Shown here: positions 8,312 through 17,277 of the stretch, piece by piece
Layout of the letters: every line of letters starts with the position of its first letter
Position numbering within the stretch: position 1 is the stretch's first letter
Source of the DNA: Mycobacterium syngnathidarum
GTDB lineage: Bacteria > Actinomycetota > Actinomycetes > Mycobacteriales > Mycobacteriaceae
Reading direction: 5' to 3'
Length of the DNA stretch: 64,000 nucleotides
Assembly: GCF_001942625.1 (NCBI RefSeq)
Contig: NZ_MLCL01000073.1
Span: 1-64,000 of the forward strand
Translations under genes and position numbers: made by a program
The notes under the pieces: model-generated
What the model was told of the DNA's origin: nothing
Databases searched by the model: none
The model's input: only the letters and a program-made list of their open reading frames with translations

Positions 8312-10678
8312 ATGGCACCTCTAACCGACGCGCAGTCTCGCACCGACGCCACCCTTACCCAGCTGATCGCCAAGTGGAACGGCATCGACAGTGTGGCGAT
8401 GCGGAGTGGGGCGACCGGCCAGTCCCTGCTCGATCAGATTGAAGCGATCATTCGTCGCCGCAACGGTATCGACGCTGCGATCGATTTCCGCGCGACGGCC
8501 AACAATCAATTGAATGACGGTCCCTACAGCTCCCGTTCCAAGACGCTCAATGCCCAGGACGTCCTGAGGAATGCCGACGCCAAACAGCCCAGGATCGATG
8601 GGAGCACCGATGCCACGACCCAGATCCCTGACAGCGACGCGTACGGCGCGAAAGGATCGGTGCTCAAAGCCAGCGATTCGGCGGCGGACACCGCGTTCAA
8701 CGCCGCGCCCGCCTTCGCCGGCAGTCGCTGGTGGCTGCCGTCTAACGAGTACCTCCCCGGATTTACTGACGAGGGCGGCCTGACCTACGGCGACGAGGCG
8801 GCGCTCAACGCACGAGACGACGCGCTGCAGAAGGTCAACCTGGAACACTTCCACGTCGACATGGAGAAGTCACAGGCGTGGAACCCGTCCGGTGCTGCCA
8901 TCCCGACCGAGAGCGGAACCGGTAGCCACATTTCCACGCTCGGGTCGGCGTTCACCGCCGCGGACAAGAAAGTGACCGCGGCGTTGGGGGTTCTCGACGC
9001 ATTACGCCGGGCGTTCGAGAGGAGCGGTGAGCAGCAGATCACCAAGCAGCTGGAGCGCATCGCTCCGGTGTTCGACCAGCTTGCCGCCGGGCTGCACACG
9101 TCCGCTGATGTTCCGCAGCAGATCTGGCGTGCAGGAACTGGCGCCAATAACGCTTTCCAGGAGCTTCGCAACAGCAACCACACGATCCGGCGGGCCATCG
9201 GTGACATCGTGTCCAACCTGCAGCGGGACTACGGCAGCACCACTGGTCTCGACATCAAGAAACGGCTCACGCTGCATGGGGAATTCACCAAGTTGCCGGA
9301 TGTGGCCGTACCCGCCGGCTTGGGAGCTCCGACCGAAGCCGCACAGAAGATCCAGGAGTACGCAGGGTCGATTACAAAGCCCGACACAGTGCCGGTGGAG
9401 AACGTATCGGCCGCGGTCGCGAACACTGCCGCTACTCCCACAGCGGCAGCCGACAAGGCGAGGGTGACCGGGAGCACCGGCGGCACCGGAGCTTCGACCC
9501 CCAAGCCGGGAGCAACACCATCGGGCTCGGAAGGTTCGGGGACCAAGGCCAAAGGCAACAACGACCTCGGAGCTTTACTTTCGGCACTGGGACAACCGGC
9601 GTCCACCGCCGCGCAGCAGGCGTCCGCAGTTCCGCAGCAAGCCGCCAACGCCGCACAGCAGACCGCGGCTCCGCTCACCGAGGCCGCCCAGAAAGCCGCC
9701 GCACTCCCCGACGACGTCCTCAAAGCGTTGCGTGGCGATACCGCGAATAGCAACGCCAAAGCCGATCCGGCGGCGGTTGCCGCAGCCGAAACTGACCGGG
9801 CCGCTGCCACGTCGGCGACCCCCACACCAGCAGGCCCCGCAGCTCCGACACACCTCGGTGCACCTGGTACCGATGCCCGCCCGCACCAGCTGGACGCCAA
9901 CGGCAAGCCAGCCGACAAGGACGGAAACGGCAAAGTCGACAAGGATGCAGTCCCGCTGTCGAAGCGGACCGTCAAACCGTTCGCCTTGGAAGTCTCTGCC
10001 GACGGGCGCAACGTACAGGTCAAGGATGTTCCTGACCCGCGGATTGGCGAGATGATGTTGAACATGGCCGAGGCCAGCGGAGGGTCGCCGATGTCGGTTG
10101 TCGACGCCGCGAAAGCTTCCGGAATGGACATCGCCTCCCTGGGCGATGCGCTCGATCCATCGGATGTCCAGGTCGGTGACGCGGTTATCGGTGCTGTTTC
10201 CTCAGGCATCTATCTCGGCAACGATCTGGTGCTCACCGCGACGGGTCTCGTGGAGGACCTGGCCGATGTGTTGGGGGACGACGGGTTTATCTCGGCGATC
10301 CCGCTGCCGGAACTGCCAGAAGAACCGGTCGGTCCGGACGGGCAGCTGTTGCCGGACAACCCGGCTCCAGTGGTGCCCGAACGCAATGGGGTAGACGGGG
10401 ATTCCATGCCCGCCATCACCGTGAACACATCGAGTGCAGAAGCCCCCCAGGATCCCCCGAACGCGCCGGCCCCGAAGTCAGATCAGCCCGCTTCGACAGC
10501 TCCGCTGCCCCCGACAGACATGTCACCTGCTGCGGCTACCGCAATGCCACCGGCACCAGCTCGAGTGAGCGATCCGGCGCCGCCGGCGCCTGCATCCGCG
10601 CCCCTATCGGCGGTCTCGTCAAATGATCAGACAACGCTGCCGCGGCAGGTTCCCTATGAGGGCCACGCGCTCGGGTAG
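8312..10678 (+). CDS. Large Ala/Pro-rich protein of the T7SS-linked cluster
   Basis: 788 residues, starting at the ATG at 8312 just 5 bases after the transglycosylase stop. The N-terminal ~380 residues are helical and rich in Gln/Ala, resembling the extended helices of T7SS substrates. The middle (about 390-530) is low-complexity Ala/Thr/Pro. A folded C-terminal part follows (about 545-690) containing DANGKPADKDGNGKVDKD and the stretch DVQVGDAVIGAVSSGIYLGND, which recalls the second half of an NlpC/P60 domain without its catalytic residues. The end is again Pro/Ala-rich. There is no signal peptide. It is probably a secreted or secretion-associated protein; the exact family is not recognised. 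Confidence 0.6.
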   Translation: MAPLTDAQSRTDATLTQLIAKWNGIDSVAMRSGATGQSLLDQIEAIIRRRNGIDAAIDFRATANNQLNDGPYSSRSKTLNAQDVLRNADAKQPRIDGSTDATTQIPDSDAYGAKGSVLKASDSAADTAFNAAPAFAGSRWWLPSNEYLPGFTDEGGLTYGDEAALNARDDALQKVNLEHFHVDMEKSQAWNPSGAAIPTESGTGSHISTLGSAFTAADKKVTAALGVLDALRRAFERSGEQQITKQLERIAPVFDQLAAGLHTSADVPQQIWRAGTGANNAFQELRNSNHTIRRAIGDIVSNLQRDYGSTTGLDIKKRLTLHGEFTKLPDVAVPAGLGAPTEAAQKIQEYAGSITKPDTVPVENVSAAVANTAATPTAAADKARVTGSTGGTGASTPKPGATPSGSEGSGTKAKGNNDLGALLSALGQPASTAAQQASAVPQQAANAAQQTAAPLTEAAQKAAALPDDVLKALRGDTANSNAKADPAAVAAAETDRAAATSATPTPAGPAAPTHLGAPGTDARPHQLDANGKPADKDGNGKVDKDAVPLSKRTVKPFALEVSADGRNVQVKDVPDPRIGEMMLNMAEASGGSPMSVVDAAKASGMDIASLGDALDPSDVQVGDAVIGAVSSGIYLGNDLVLTATGLVEDLADVLGDDGFISAIPLPELPEEPVGPDGQLLPDNPAPVVPERNGVDGDSMPAITVNTSSAEAPQDPPNAPAPKSDQPASTAPLPPTDMSPAAATAMPPAPARVSDPAPPAPASAPLSAVSSNDQTTLPRQVPYEGHALG

Positions 10679-10727
10679 GGCGCGCCGCGTGCCGGTCGAC
10701 TGAATCCGGGCCGTCACGATCAGCGAT

Positions 10728-12073
10728 GTGATTGATCCACGCCTGCAAGCGCTCCTCGAGGATCGCCCTGTCCCCGATCTTGAGGCCGAACCGGACATCG
10801 TCGGCCCCCTCGAAACGGACTCCGGTTCAGTGCCCGACACGCAAGCCGAAGACACTGAGGCTCAGGCCGCGCCGGCAGACACCACCGACCCCGAAGAAGT
10901 GCGCCGGGAGTTGATCTCGCAGGCCGTCGAGGCTAATCCGGCACTGGCGCCGATCGCCCACGCCGCACGTGAAGGCGTGAGCATGGGTGGGGGCGGGAAC
11001 GTCCGCGTCTCCTCGACACTGCGTGACGCGATGGACACCCTTGTTCCGGGACCTGACACGGCGCCTGATGGAGGGTTTCGGACGGTCGGAGGCTGGCTGA
11101 GCGCTGACAACTCTTTGTCGTCGCCGGTCACCGAGGTTTCGCCGTGGTTCACTGTTTCGCACTGGCAGTGGCTGGCGGCCAAGAACATGGTGCGGCGCAT
11201 GCCCGTCGAATTGGGGCTCGTCCTGCCGCATCTGTTCATCTCTGAAGCACAAGTGATCTTCGACCTCAAAGCGTGGGGGCCCTCAGCGGCGATGGCCAAA
11301 TCACCGCCGAAGCGGCTGACATGTTCGGTGCGGTGACAGGTTTCTCCGAGCTCACCGTGTACGGGACAGTTCTGCTCTACGCCCAGCGGCGCGCGCCCAA
11401 GAAGCTGCCCGCGGTACTGGAGAAGTTCGGGTTGTCTGCCGCGGTGCGCGATGTTCCTCGGGTGTCGTTCGCGGTAGGTATCAGCGACCGCGAGGTGGTG
11501 ACGACTCTGGTCAATAACAACACCGTTGTCTTCGCTCGCCGTCTGCGGCGTATCCATGACACTGCAGATGCCGCAGACGCGGTACTGGGACTACTCGATC
11601 CGCAGGGGATCTGGCCGGAGTATCCGCTGCGTACCAGCGTGGTGCTGCCCGGGGCTGTCGCCGATGAACTTGCCACGTCGGCGGCCACGGCCAAGCTCAT
11701 TGACGCAGAGCCTGACGAAGACGCCACAGATGATGAGCGCGCAGCCGATGCTGAACTTCGCGCCGGAGTCCGCAAAGGTGCCCGCAAAGTACTCGCCGCC
11801 GCACGCACCCCTACTGCGGCCACCGACGCGATCGCCGAGATCGCCACCTCCACCGTTCACGCGTTGGCCCAGATCACTGTTCGCACCAACGACGTGGACA
11901 CCCCGCGGGGGGCTCCGTCCGCGCTAGCGCTGGCATTTCTGCGGGGCAAAGGGATAGTTGCTTCGTATCCTTCAGGAACTGGTCCGTTGCGGCGCATCAC
12001 CTATACAAGGGGAAACGCAGCAGGCATTGAGGAAGGTATCAAGGCCCTACGACACGCATACCGAGGCGGGTGA
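10728..12073 (+). CDS. EspG-like T7SS chaperone, interrupted by a one-base frameshift
   Basis: Two reading frames join at the five-G run 11275-11279. Frame one starts at the GTG at 10728 (MIDPRLQALLEDRP) and reads to ...IFDLKAWG; frame two continues ALSGDGQITAEAADMFG to 12073. Adding one G would give a continuous protein of about 448 residues. The part with SPWFTVSHWQWLAAKNM and YGTVLLYAQRR...VPRVSFAVGISDREVV has the look of EspG proteins, which bind PE/PPE or Esx substrates in the cytosol. Its position directly upstream of the Esx-like pair supports this. The N-terminal ~110 residues are acidic and disordered. It may be a sequencing error, a pseudogene or, less likely, a programmed -1 shift. 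Confidence 0.5.
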
Positions 12074-12136
12074 TCGGCAAATCTGCGCTAGCATCGGCCG
12101 TAATCGCCCACTAGCGACGACACACGGAGGTTAGCC

Positions 12137-12445
12137 ATGACCAACCCGAAGGTTGGACTCACGCAGGATGAAATTGCGGCCATCAGCGACGCGATGTTGA
12201 GCGAACTCGTCAACCTGCGACAGGCCACGGACAACAAGCACAAGGTGATCACCGAGATCGCGCATGTGCACTTCCAGTCCGAAGGCGCGACAGCGGTACT
12301 CAACCGTTTCGAGACCGAGACCATGCCCAAGATGACCGATCTCATCAACACGGGCAATCAGGCTCTCGAAGGACTGGGCAAGTACACCCAGCAGCAGATC
12401 GCGCAGGCCGAAGCGGCCAAGCAGGCCGTATACCGGCCCGTCTGA
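12137..12445 (+). CDS. Esx-like small protein 1 (WXG100-fold, WXG motif absent)
   Basis: A 102-residue helical protein in the usual Esx size range, preceded by an RBS (cggagg). Two long amphipathic helices are broken at HVHFQSEG, where WXG proteins have the W-x-G turn; Trp is absent. A YTQQQ stretch near the C-terminus stands where the YxxxD/E secretion signal would be but lacks the acidic residue. It is paired with 12490-12795 and follows the EspG-like gene, as in ESX loci. A heterodimer with its neighbour is inferred. Confidence 0.6.
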   Translation: MTNPKVGLTQDEIAAISDAMLSELVNLRQATDNKHKVITEIAHVHFQSEGATAVLNRFETETMPKMTDLINTGNQALEGLGKYTQQQIAQAEAAKQAVYRPV

Positions 12446-12489
12446 TCCACCAGCCCACCGACCACGCCTCAAACGACAAGGAGATTCTT

Positions 12490-12795
12490 ATGAGTGGTGG
12501 AATGATCGATCTCAATATCGCCGGGACAACTGACGCCATCGCGCAGATGAAGAACCTGTCAAAGGCGATCGCCGGCTCCGCGACGACGCTGCTCGACAAG
12601 TACACGCAGATGACCGGCGGCGCCCTGCAAGGCACCACCTCGGATGCGGTCAAGGAGTTCTCGGACAAGCAGAACGCCGCAATCACTTCCAACGAGGAGG
12701 TGGACGCCCAGATGGTGACCGTGCTCAATACCTCGATGGATGACATCCATTCCTTCGACATGAACCAGGGCCCCGGCATGGCGACTGCCGGCTGA
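12490..12795 (+). CDS. Esx-like small protein 2 (WXG100-fold, WXG motif absent)
   Basis: A 101-residue helical protein with RBS aaggag. It has a helix-turn-helix hairpin pattern with the turn at GGALQGTTSDA and no Trp. It lies 44 bp after the first Esx-like gene and just before a terminator, so the two form the end of a transcription unit. Probable partner of 12137-12445 and probable T7SS substrate; no canonical YxxxD/E tail is seen. Confidence 0.6.
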   Translation: MSGGMIDLNIAGTTDAIAQMKNLSKAIAGSATTLLDKYTQMTGGALQGTTSDAVKEFSDKQNAAITSNEEVDAQMVTVLNTSMDDIHSFDMNQGPGMATAG

Positions 12796-12812
12796 GGCTT
12801 CACACATCGACC

Positions 12813-12845
12813 AAAGCCCCGCGACCTATACAGTCGCGGGGCTTT
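12813..12845. terminator. Bidirectional terminator
   Basis: A perfect 13-bp stem (aaagccccgcgac / gtcgcggggcttt) with a 7-base loop separates the Esx-like pair from the convergent primase-polymerase gene. Confidence 0.85.
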
Positions 12846-12858
12846 GTCGTGCAGCTGT

Positions 12859-13626
12859 TTACGCGGCAGCCGACTGCGGCGGGACGCCGTAGCCCAACAG
12901 CGATTCACGCAACCACCCGGGCAGCATGCGGCACGGCCCCAGCCGCGTCACCGGTGCGCCGTTCTGACACGTCGGCGGGACAGGAACCAGCATGTCGCCA
13001 GACGTCACCGTGATCGAGCAGTCCTCCCAGCCGGTGACCGCCATGGTCAGTGGATCGATACGGTGCCCCTCCGAGGTGCGGAACAGATACATCCCGCCGC
13101 CACGCAACTGAGGCACCAACAGCGTTGGTGCACTGTGGCGTTCGTAGCCGTCGCCACTAGCCTGCATGGACCATTCTCGCCACACCCGCAACGACGCAGC
13201 ATCACCGATCATCACCGCCACCATGTTCGACGCGCCGGCATGGATCGCCGCCGAGGTGGTGATCGCTCCTCGGCGCCACAGACCCGCGGCCACATCTTTA
13301 CCCACGGTGCGATTGATCCGCCTGTAGTAGGCACCGACACGGACGTTGACCCGCTCCGCGGCAGCGTCGATGAGTCCGGCCCCCGCCAGCTTCCCGGTTG
13401 TTTCCATGGGCATCTGCGTCCCGGTGGGATAGGTGCTCACCAGCGTTGCCAGTCCTGCCCGCTCAGCGTCGGTGGCGTCGTCGGGGACCACCACGTCCGG
13501 TCCGAGCATCGTCACTGCGGCACCCGCATTCACCAGCCGCCGCAGATAGCCTTTCCACAGCACCTCCGGCAGGCGAGGATCCATGCCTGCACCCAGCAGC
13601 GCAGCGATCGGGTCAGATCCGAGCAT
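12859..13626 (-). CDS. Primase-polymerase-like (Prim-Pol) protein
   Basis: 255 residues from the ATG at 13626, chosen for the GGGAGG about 8 bases upstream. The pattern of a bifunctional DNA primase/polymerase N-terminal domain is recognisable: RGGGMYLFRTSEG, HRIDPLTMAVTGWEDCSI and SGDMLVPVPPT resemble the strands around the catalytic His and the GGYVVAPPS-type segment. The expected acidic triad cannot be assigned with confidence. It is the third gene of an operon with the DNA polymerase, overlapping the gene upstream by 14 bases. Likely role: primer synthesis for element replication. Confidence 0.5.
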   Translation of the reverse strand: MLGSDPIAALLGAGMDPRLPEVLWKGYLRRLVNAGAAVTMLGPDVVVPDDATDAERAGLATLVSTYPTGTQMPMETTGKLAGAGLIDAAAERVNVRVGAYYRRINRTVGKDVAAGLWRRGAITTSAAIHAGASNMVAVMIGDAASLRVWREWSMQASGDGYERHSAPTLLVPQLRGGGMYLFRTSEGHRIDPLTMAVTGWEDCSITVTSGDMLVPVPPTCQNGAPVTRLGPCRMLPGWLRESLLGYGVPPQSAAA

Positions 13627-13825
13627 TGTTGCCTCCCTTGCCAAGTGACTCGCCGCTGCGCAAGTAAGGGAAGGTCAGCGGATGCACCTGCCACAGTGAC
13701 CGCCGTGCGTTCAAATGTGCCCACTGCACGGCCTCGTCCTGACACGTGAAAGGTCCGACCATCCGGGGAAGATTGGGTATATTGCCGCTGCGCCAGTGAA
13801 TGTCGAGAATGACAGCGTCGTCCAT
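13613..13825 (-). CDS. Small protein in the polymerase operon
   Basis: A 70-residue protein whose ATG at 13825 overlaps the polymerase stop as TGATG. It begins MDDAVILDIHWRSGN and contains TCQDEAVQWAHLNA, a pattern of a short alpha/beta domain. Unknown function; co-expressed with polymerase and Prim-Pol. Confidence 0.55.
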   Translation of the reverse strand: MDDAVILDIHWRSGNIPNLPRMVGPFTCQDEAVQWAHLNARRSLWQVHPLTFPYLRSGESLGKGGNNARI

Positions 13826-16584
13826 CAGACGTACTCCCACCGCTTCCCCATCCCGTTAACGTCGACGGCCAGAAACGCCTCGATCCCTCGCTGCGCAGCC
13901 GCGCGCTGCAGGAACGGCGGCGGGGTGGCCATCACTTGGGTCAGAGCATCGGCAATCTCTCTATCCGCGACGATCTCGTCATGCATCCACAGGTGCACAT
14001 GGTCGGACAAGCCCATCCGATCCAGTTCCAGGATCGAATAGTGCATCACATCAAGTGCAGACCCTTGGCAGAAGTGGTTCGGTGCGATCCTCGATGCCAC
14101 TTCGTTCATGCGAATTCCGTTGTCATAGAACGAGAATTCCTGATTTACGACACGCCCCATCAGTGTGACCACCCTGCCGACGTTCTTCGACTCGTGCTTC
14201 AGAGCGTCGATGAGCCGATAAAGGATAGGAAGACTGTCCCGGATCGCCCACGCGACTTCTTTTGCCCGATCCAGAGTCCAGCCGTACTGCAGCGCGGCTG
14301 CCTTGTGACCCTGGCTGTACATGTCGGCAAGCATCTTGCGTTTCGCCAGTTTGCGATCGATACCGGCCATTTGGCCGACCGGCTCGTAGGGATCCTTCCC
14401 AGCTCGCATGTCGGCAAGGAACTGACCATCACCTGATGCCGTCGCTAGGATCACCGGCTCAATCGACTTCCAGTCCGCGCTGACCCAGTCACTGGCGTCG
14501 GACACGACGATCCCGCGCGCCTCCTTCGGAAACTGCTGAATCTCCGGCTTGGATGCCGAGTTGCCGGTCAAGTACGGTCCCCGAGATCCCCACGCCGTGA
14601 AGGTGCCGGCATCAGTGGTCACGCACCAGACGTCGGCACGGCCACGGCCAGGTAGCGACATCGGCCCCTCTGCAACCTGTACATCGGTGAAGTTCCATAC
14701 CTCGACCAGCCCACCACTCACGCGAGGCAACACTCCAAGGCGGTACAGCGCCACCGCAGCCGCGGCCCCCCACTGTTCGTCGAAAGAGTGCGGCGGGGCA
14801 CCCTTTTCGTGACAGAAGCCCGCACCGTTCACCCAGCCCGCCAGATCGGAAGTCGGCGCCTCCAACGCCCACAGGAGCGGTTGATTCGGCAGCCTGCCCT
14901 GATCCCTCAACCGGTCGGCGAAGTCAGCGGAGCGTCGTTCCAGGAGCTGTTTCCGCACGACGGAGACGGATGCGCCTCCCGCCATCGCGGCACACTGTTG
15001 AAGCTCGAGTTCTTTCCTCCATGCCGCCGCAGCTGCCATCGACTGGGCACCGTTAGTCCATGCCTCCGTCACCGACTTGATCGCGTCTGCGCCGAGCTGC
15101 CTGGCGATGTACGGCGGCGGGGTCAACCGAATCGTGTCAGTTTCCGTCAGAGCGTCGAGCGTTTTGAGATGTGTTTGCGCCGTTGCATCCTCAGTCACCC
15201 AACGATGCTCCGGAGTGCACGTGAAGTGCATCCCATTCGTCAGCCGATAGGTACTCACCGGCGCATCGGTATAGCGATGCACCGCACGCACTGTGGTCCA
15301 ATTCCCGTCCGCATCAAGGGTCTTGTCGCCTAGCCTTATGTCGCCGACGCCGACGATGCCACGACGGGTGAGCAACCGTTGATTCTCCGGCAAGCACATG
15401 CGGCCTGTGGCGTTGGCGCCGAGGATTTTGATCTCAGGGTGCAGACGTCCTGTGGGGGCGGCGTTCTCCTTCACCTTGCAGACGTAGCCAAGGACTTTCT
15501 CGACCCCCGCGACCGTGCGGTGCGCCAGTGCCAGGTCCGATCGCAGCACCGCGTCGTCGTCGGTGAATATCTTCAGCGCGTCTTTGTCGGCCTTGAGCTG
15601 CCCGGTGGGGGTGGTTGGCCACGGCTGGGGCAATTCGCCACGAGCATCTAGTGCATTGACCAGATCCCGGCCATTGCCTGGGCGGATGCCCGCGTTGGCC
15701 AGCAGCTGCGCCGCTGCCCGCGCCTGCTCCACCGTCTGTTCGCGGAACCGCTCAGGAAACTCGGTGTCGACGGCATAGCCGCGGGCGGTGCGTTCCAGGA
15801 CGATCCGGTTGACCTGCTGAACGTCCTCAACCACCTGCTCGGCGTCATCGGCGTTGAGCACACCGCGACCACCCATCCCCAGGTCCGGGGTGGTCAGGTA
15901 CCGAGCAGCGGTGGCCATGATTCCGGTTCCACCTACTCCGGGGGTGCCCCACAGCCGCAGCGTCGCCACGGTGTCCGACATCGCGCCAACGGCGTACGTG
16001 GGTGTGTCGATGTCGGTGGCCCACCAGCCTTCGTCCTTCTTCAACCCCCGTACAGCGAACACTTCCGACATTGTCGTCCGGTCGTCATTCATCAGCTGGT
16101 ACGCCATCGCCAGATCTTCCAGAGTGCGTCCGGCTTTGTCGTAGGTCTTCACCATTCGGGCGGCGACCAGGGTGTCACCCAACTTTCGGATATGTGCACG
16201 GGTCATCAGCCGGTGTGCATACAGCGGCGCCACGTCGAAGCAAGCACCGTGGAATATCAACGCCGCGGCATGGTCGAAGACCTGGGCGAGAAGTTTGCGG
16301 TGCTGGGGCCGGCGTAGCGGGTCCAAGAGCAGGGACACGGTGTCGGCGCCGAGGTGAAATGCCACCGTCACGCAGGTGATCGAGAACTTGTTGACGTCCA
16401 GTCCGCGTGTCTCGATGTCGGCAGCCACAGTCGAGGGCGCGGTGGAGCACAGGGCTTCGACCCATCGCGCCATCGCGTCATCGTCGGTGACCAGGTATGC
16501 ACCCACGGTGTGGTCGTAGATCTGAAACTGCGCAGCCGCGACGCGACGCAGCTCGACTCGGGGGACGTCGGGTTCTGGGGACAC
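13825..16584 (-). CDS. polA: Family A DNA polymerase with 3'-5' exonuclease domain, intein-containing
   Basis: A 919-residue precursor, about 640 residues after splicing. The proofreading domain shows VAADIETRGLD (Asp56, Glu58), LIFHGACFDVAPL and the Exo III pattern YAVGAMSDTV. Polymerase motif A is VSADWKSIE (Asp704), motif B spans RKLAKRKMLADMY (about 744-756) and motif C is WMHDEIV (Asp869, Glu870). All catalytic residues are present. An intein (residues 397-675) interrupts the conserved TGR(L/M)S segment next to the active site. The gene heads an operon with 13613-13825 and the Prim-Pol gene. It is much smaller and more phage/plasmid-like than chromosomal PolA. Confidence 0.9.
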   Translation of the reverse strand: MSPEPDVPRVELRRVAAAQFQIYDHTVGAYLVTDDDAMARWVEALCSTAPSTVAADIETRGLDVNKFSITCVTVAFHLGADTVSLLLDPLRRPQHRKLLAQVFDHAAALIFHGACFDVAPLYAHRLMTRAHIRKLGDTLVAARMVKTYDKAGRTLEDLAMAYQLMNDDRTTMSEVFAVRGLKKDEGWWATDIDTPTYAVGAMSDTVATLRLWGTPGVGGTGIMATAARYLTTPDLGMGGRGVLNADDAEQVVEDVQQVNRIVLERTARGYAVDTEFPERFREQTVEQARAAAQLLANAGIRPGNGRDLVNALDARGELPQPWPTTPTGQLKADKDALKIFTDDDAVLRSDLALAHRTVAGVEKVLGYVCKVKENAAPTGRLHPEIKILGANATGRMCLPENQRLLTRRGIVGVGDIRLGDKTLDADGNWTTVRAVHRYTDAPVSTYRLTNGMHFTCTPEHRWVTEDATAQTHLKTLDALTETDTIRLTPPPYIARQLGADAIKSVTEAWTNGAQSMAAAAAWRKELELQQCAAMAGGASVSVVRKQLLERRSADFADRLRDQGRLPNQPLLWALEAPTSDLAGWVNGAGFCHEKGAPPHSFDEQWGAAAAVALYRLGVLPRVSGGLVEVWNFTDVQVAEGPMSLPGRGRADVWCVTTDAGTFTAWGSRGPYLTGNSASKPEIQQFPKEARGIVVSDASDWVSADWKSIEPVILATASGDGQFLADMRAGKDPYEPVGQMAGIDRKLAKRKMLADMYSQGHKAAALQYGWTLDRAKEVAWAIRDSLPILYRLIDALKHESKNVGRVVTLMGRVVNQEFSFYDNGIRMNEVASRIAPNHFCQGSALDVMHYSILELDRMGLSDHVHLWMHDEIVADREIADALTQVMATPPPFLQRAAAQRGIEAFLAVDVNGMGKRWEYV
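14560..15396 (-). other. Intein inside the DNA polymerase
   Basis: A 279-residue insert beginning with Cys (CLPENQRLLT; block A) and containing FTCTPEHRW (block B with the T-x-x-H pattern), DVWCVTTDAGTFTAWG (block F) and ending YLTGN before Ser of the C-extein. The penultimate residue is Gly, not the usual His; the terminal Asn and Ser+1 are kept. About 150 residues lie between splicing blocks, with no clear LAGLIDADG motif. The insertion point between Arg-Met and Ser of the NATGRM-SASKPEIQQFP region is a highly conserved polymerase site. Confidence 0.85.
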
Positions 16585-17277
16585 GCGAGTCAGTCAAGCA
16601 GCAGTTGCCGACATGTTTGCCTGCACTGTTTCGACACGCCGACGACGGCACTATGTGGAATCCAGTGCCGCACGGATGCCGGTCTGGATCGGCATCGCGA
16701 TGCCGAGTCAGTCCGCCAATCCGACTGAGCTAGGGACATGACAGAGCGGGAAGGTGCTACTGAGACGCGTGTGAAACACGTGAACTACACGGCTGCGTAG
16801 CCGGCCACCGCCGCACGCGCAGAGATGGTCGCTCTAGGTGGACTGGAGCGGCAGAAAAGGATCTCGCGGCCGTGAGCCCACTACAGCTGTAAATGCGCGT
16901 TTTACTGCACCTTTAGTGCCACCATCGAGACATCTGTAGAGGATCCTGGCGGCAATTCAGGATCCTCTGATCGACCGCCAGGGAGGCCCCAAGGGGCGGT
17001 CCAAGCCGCCTCGCCAGAGTCGCCATCCCGTACAGCCAGACGTCCTCGATTCCGTCGCCTTGTCGGTGCCCGCAGATACAAACGACACGCGATAACTCAA
17101 CAGGGGTTGCCTGGCATCACAGTCGGCATTACAGTCGGCATCGTTGGCATCCAGTGCCGGTGACGAAAACGTGGCTGATTCGTAGTTGTGAGCAACCACA
17201 GGTTCGTACCCGGCACCCGAAGCCACCGCCCACGAACCACCCCACCACCGAAACCCGAACCACCAAGGAGGGTCCTT
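16585..17277. other. Long non-coding region between divergent operons
   Basis: No credible gene was seen in about 690 bp between the polymerase (minus) and the operon starting at 17278 (plus). It must hold both promoters. It contains the paired hairpins at 16938-16982, an A/T-richer patch near 16890-16920, and short direct repeats of acagtcggcat around 17118-17142. It is a candidate replication origin by position beside the polymerase, though no iteron set or DnaA boxes could be established. Confidence 0.45.
16938..16982. repeat. Two mutually exclusive hairpins
   Basis: A perfect 11-bp inverted repeat (agaggatcctg at 16938-16948, caggatcctct at 16958-16968) overlaps a second, 8-bp inverted repeat (cctggcgg at 16945-16952, ccgccagg at 16975-16982). 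The two stems share bases and cannot form together, as in an attenuator or an origin switch. Confidence 0.6.

Noticed and set aside
7173..8318. Long minus-strand frame opposite the transglycosylase gene
   Set aside because: Arg/Gly/Asp-rich shadow of a GC-rich gene; the plus strand has a signal peptide and a recognisable domain.
16585..17277. Defined replication origin
   Set aside because: Position and hairpins are suggestive, but no iterons, DnaA boxes or Rep gene could be tied to it.
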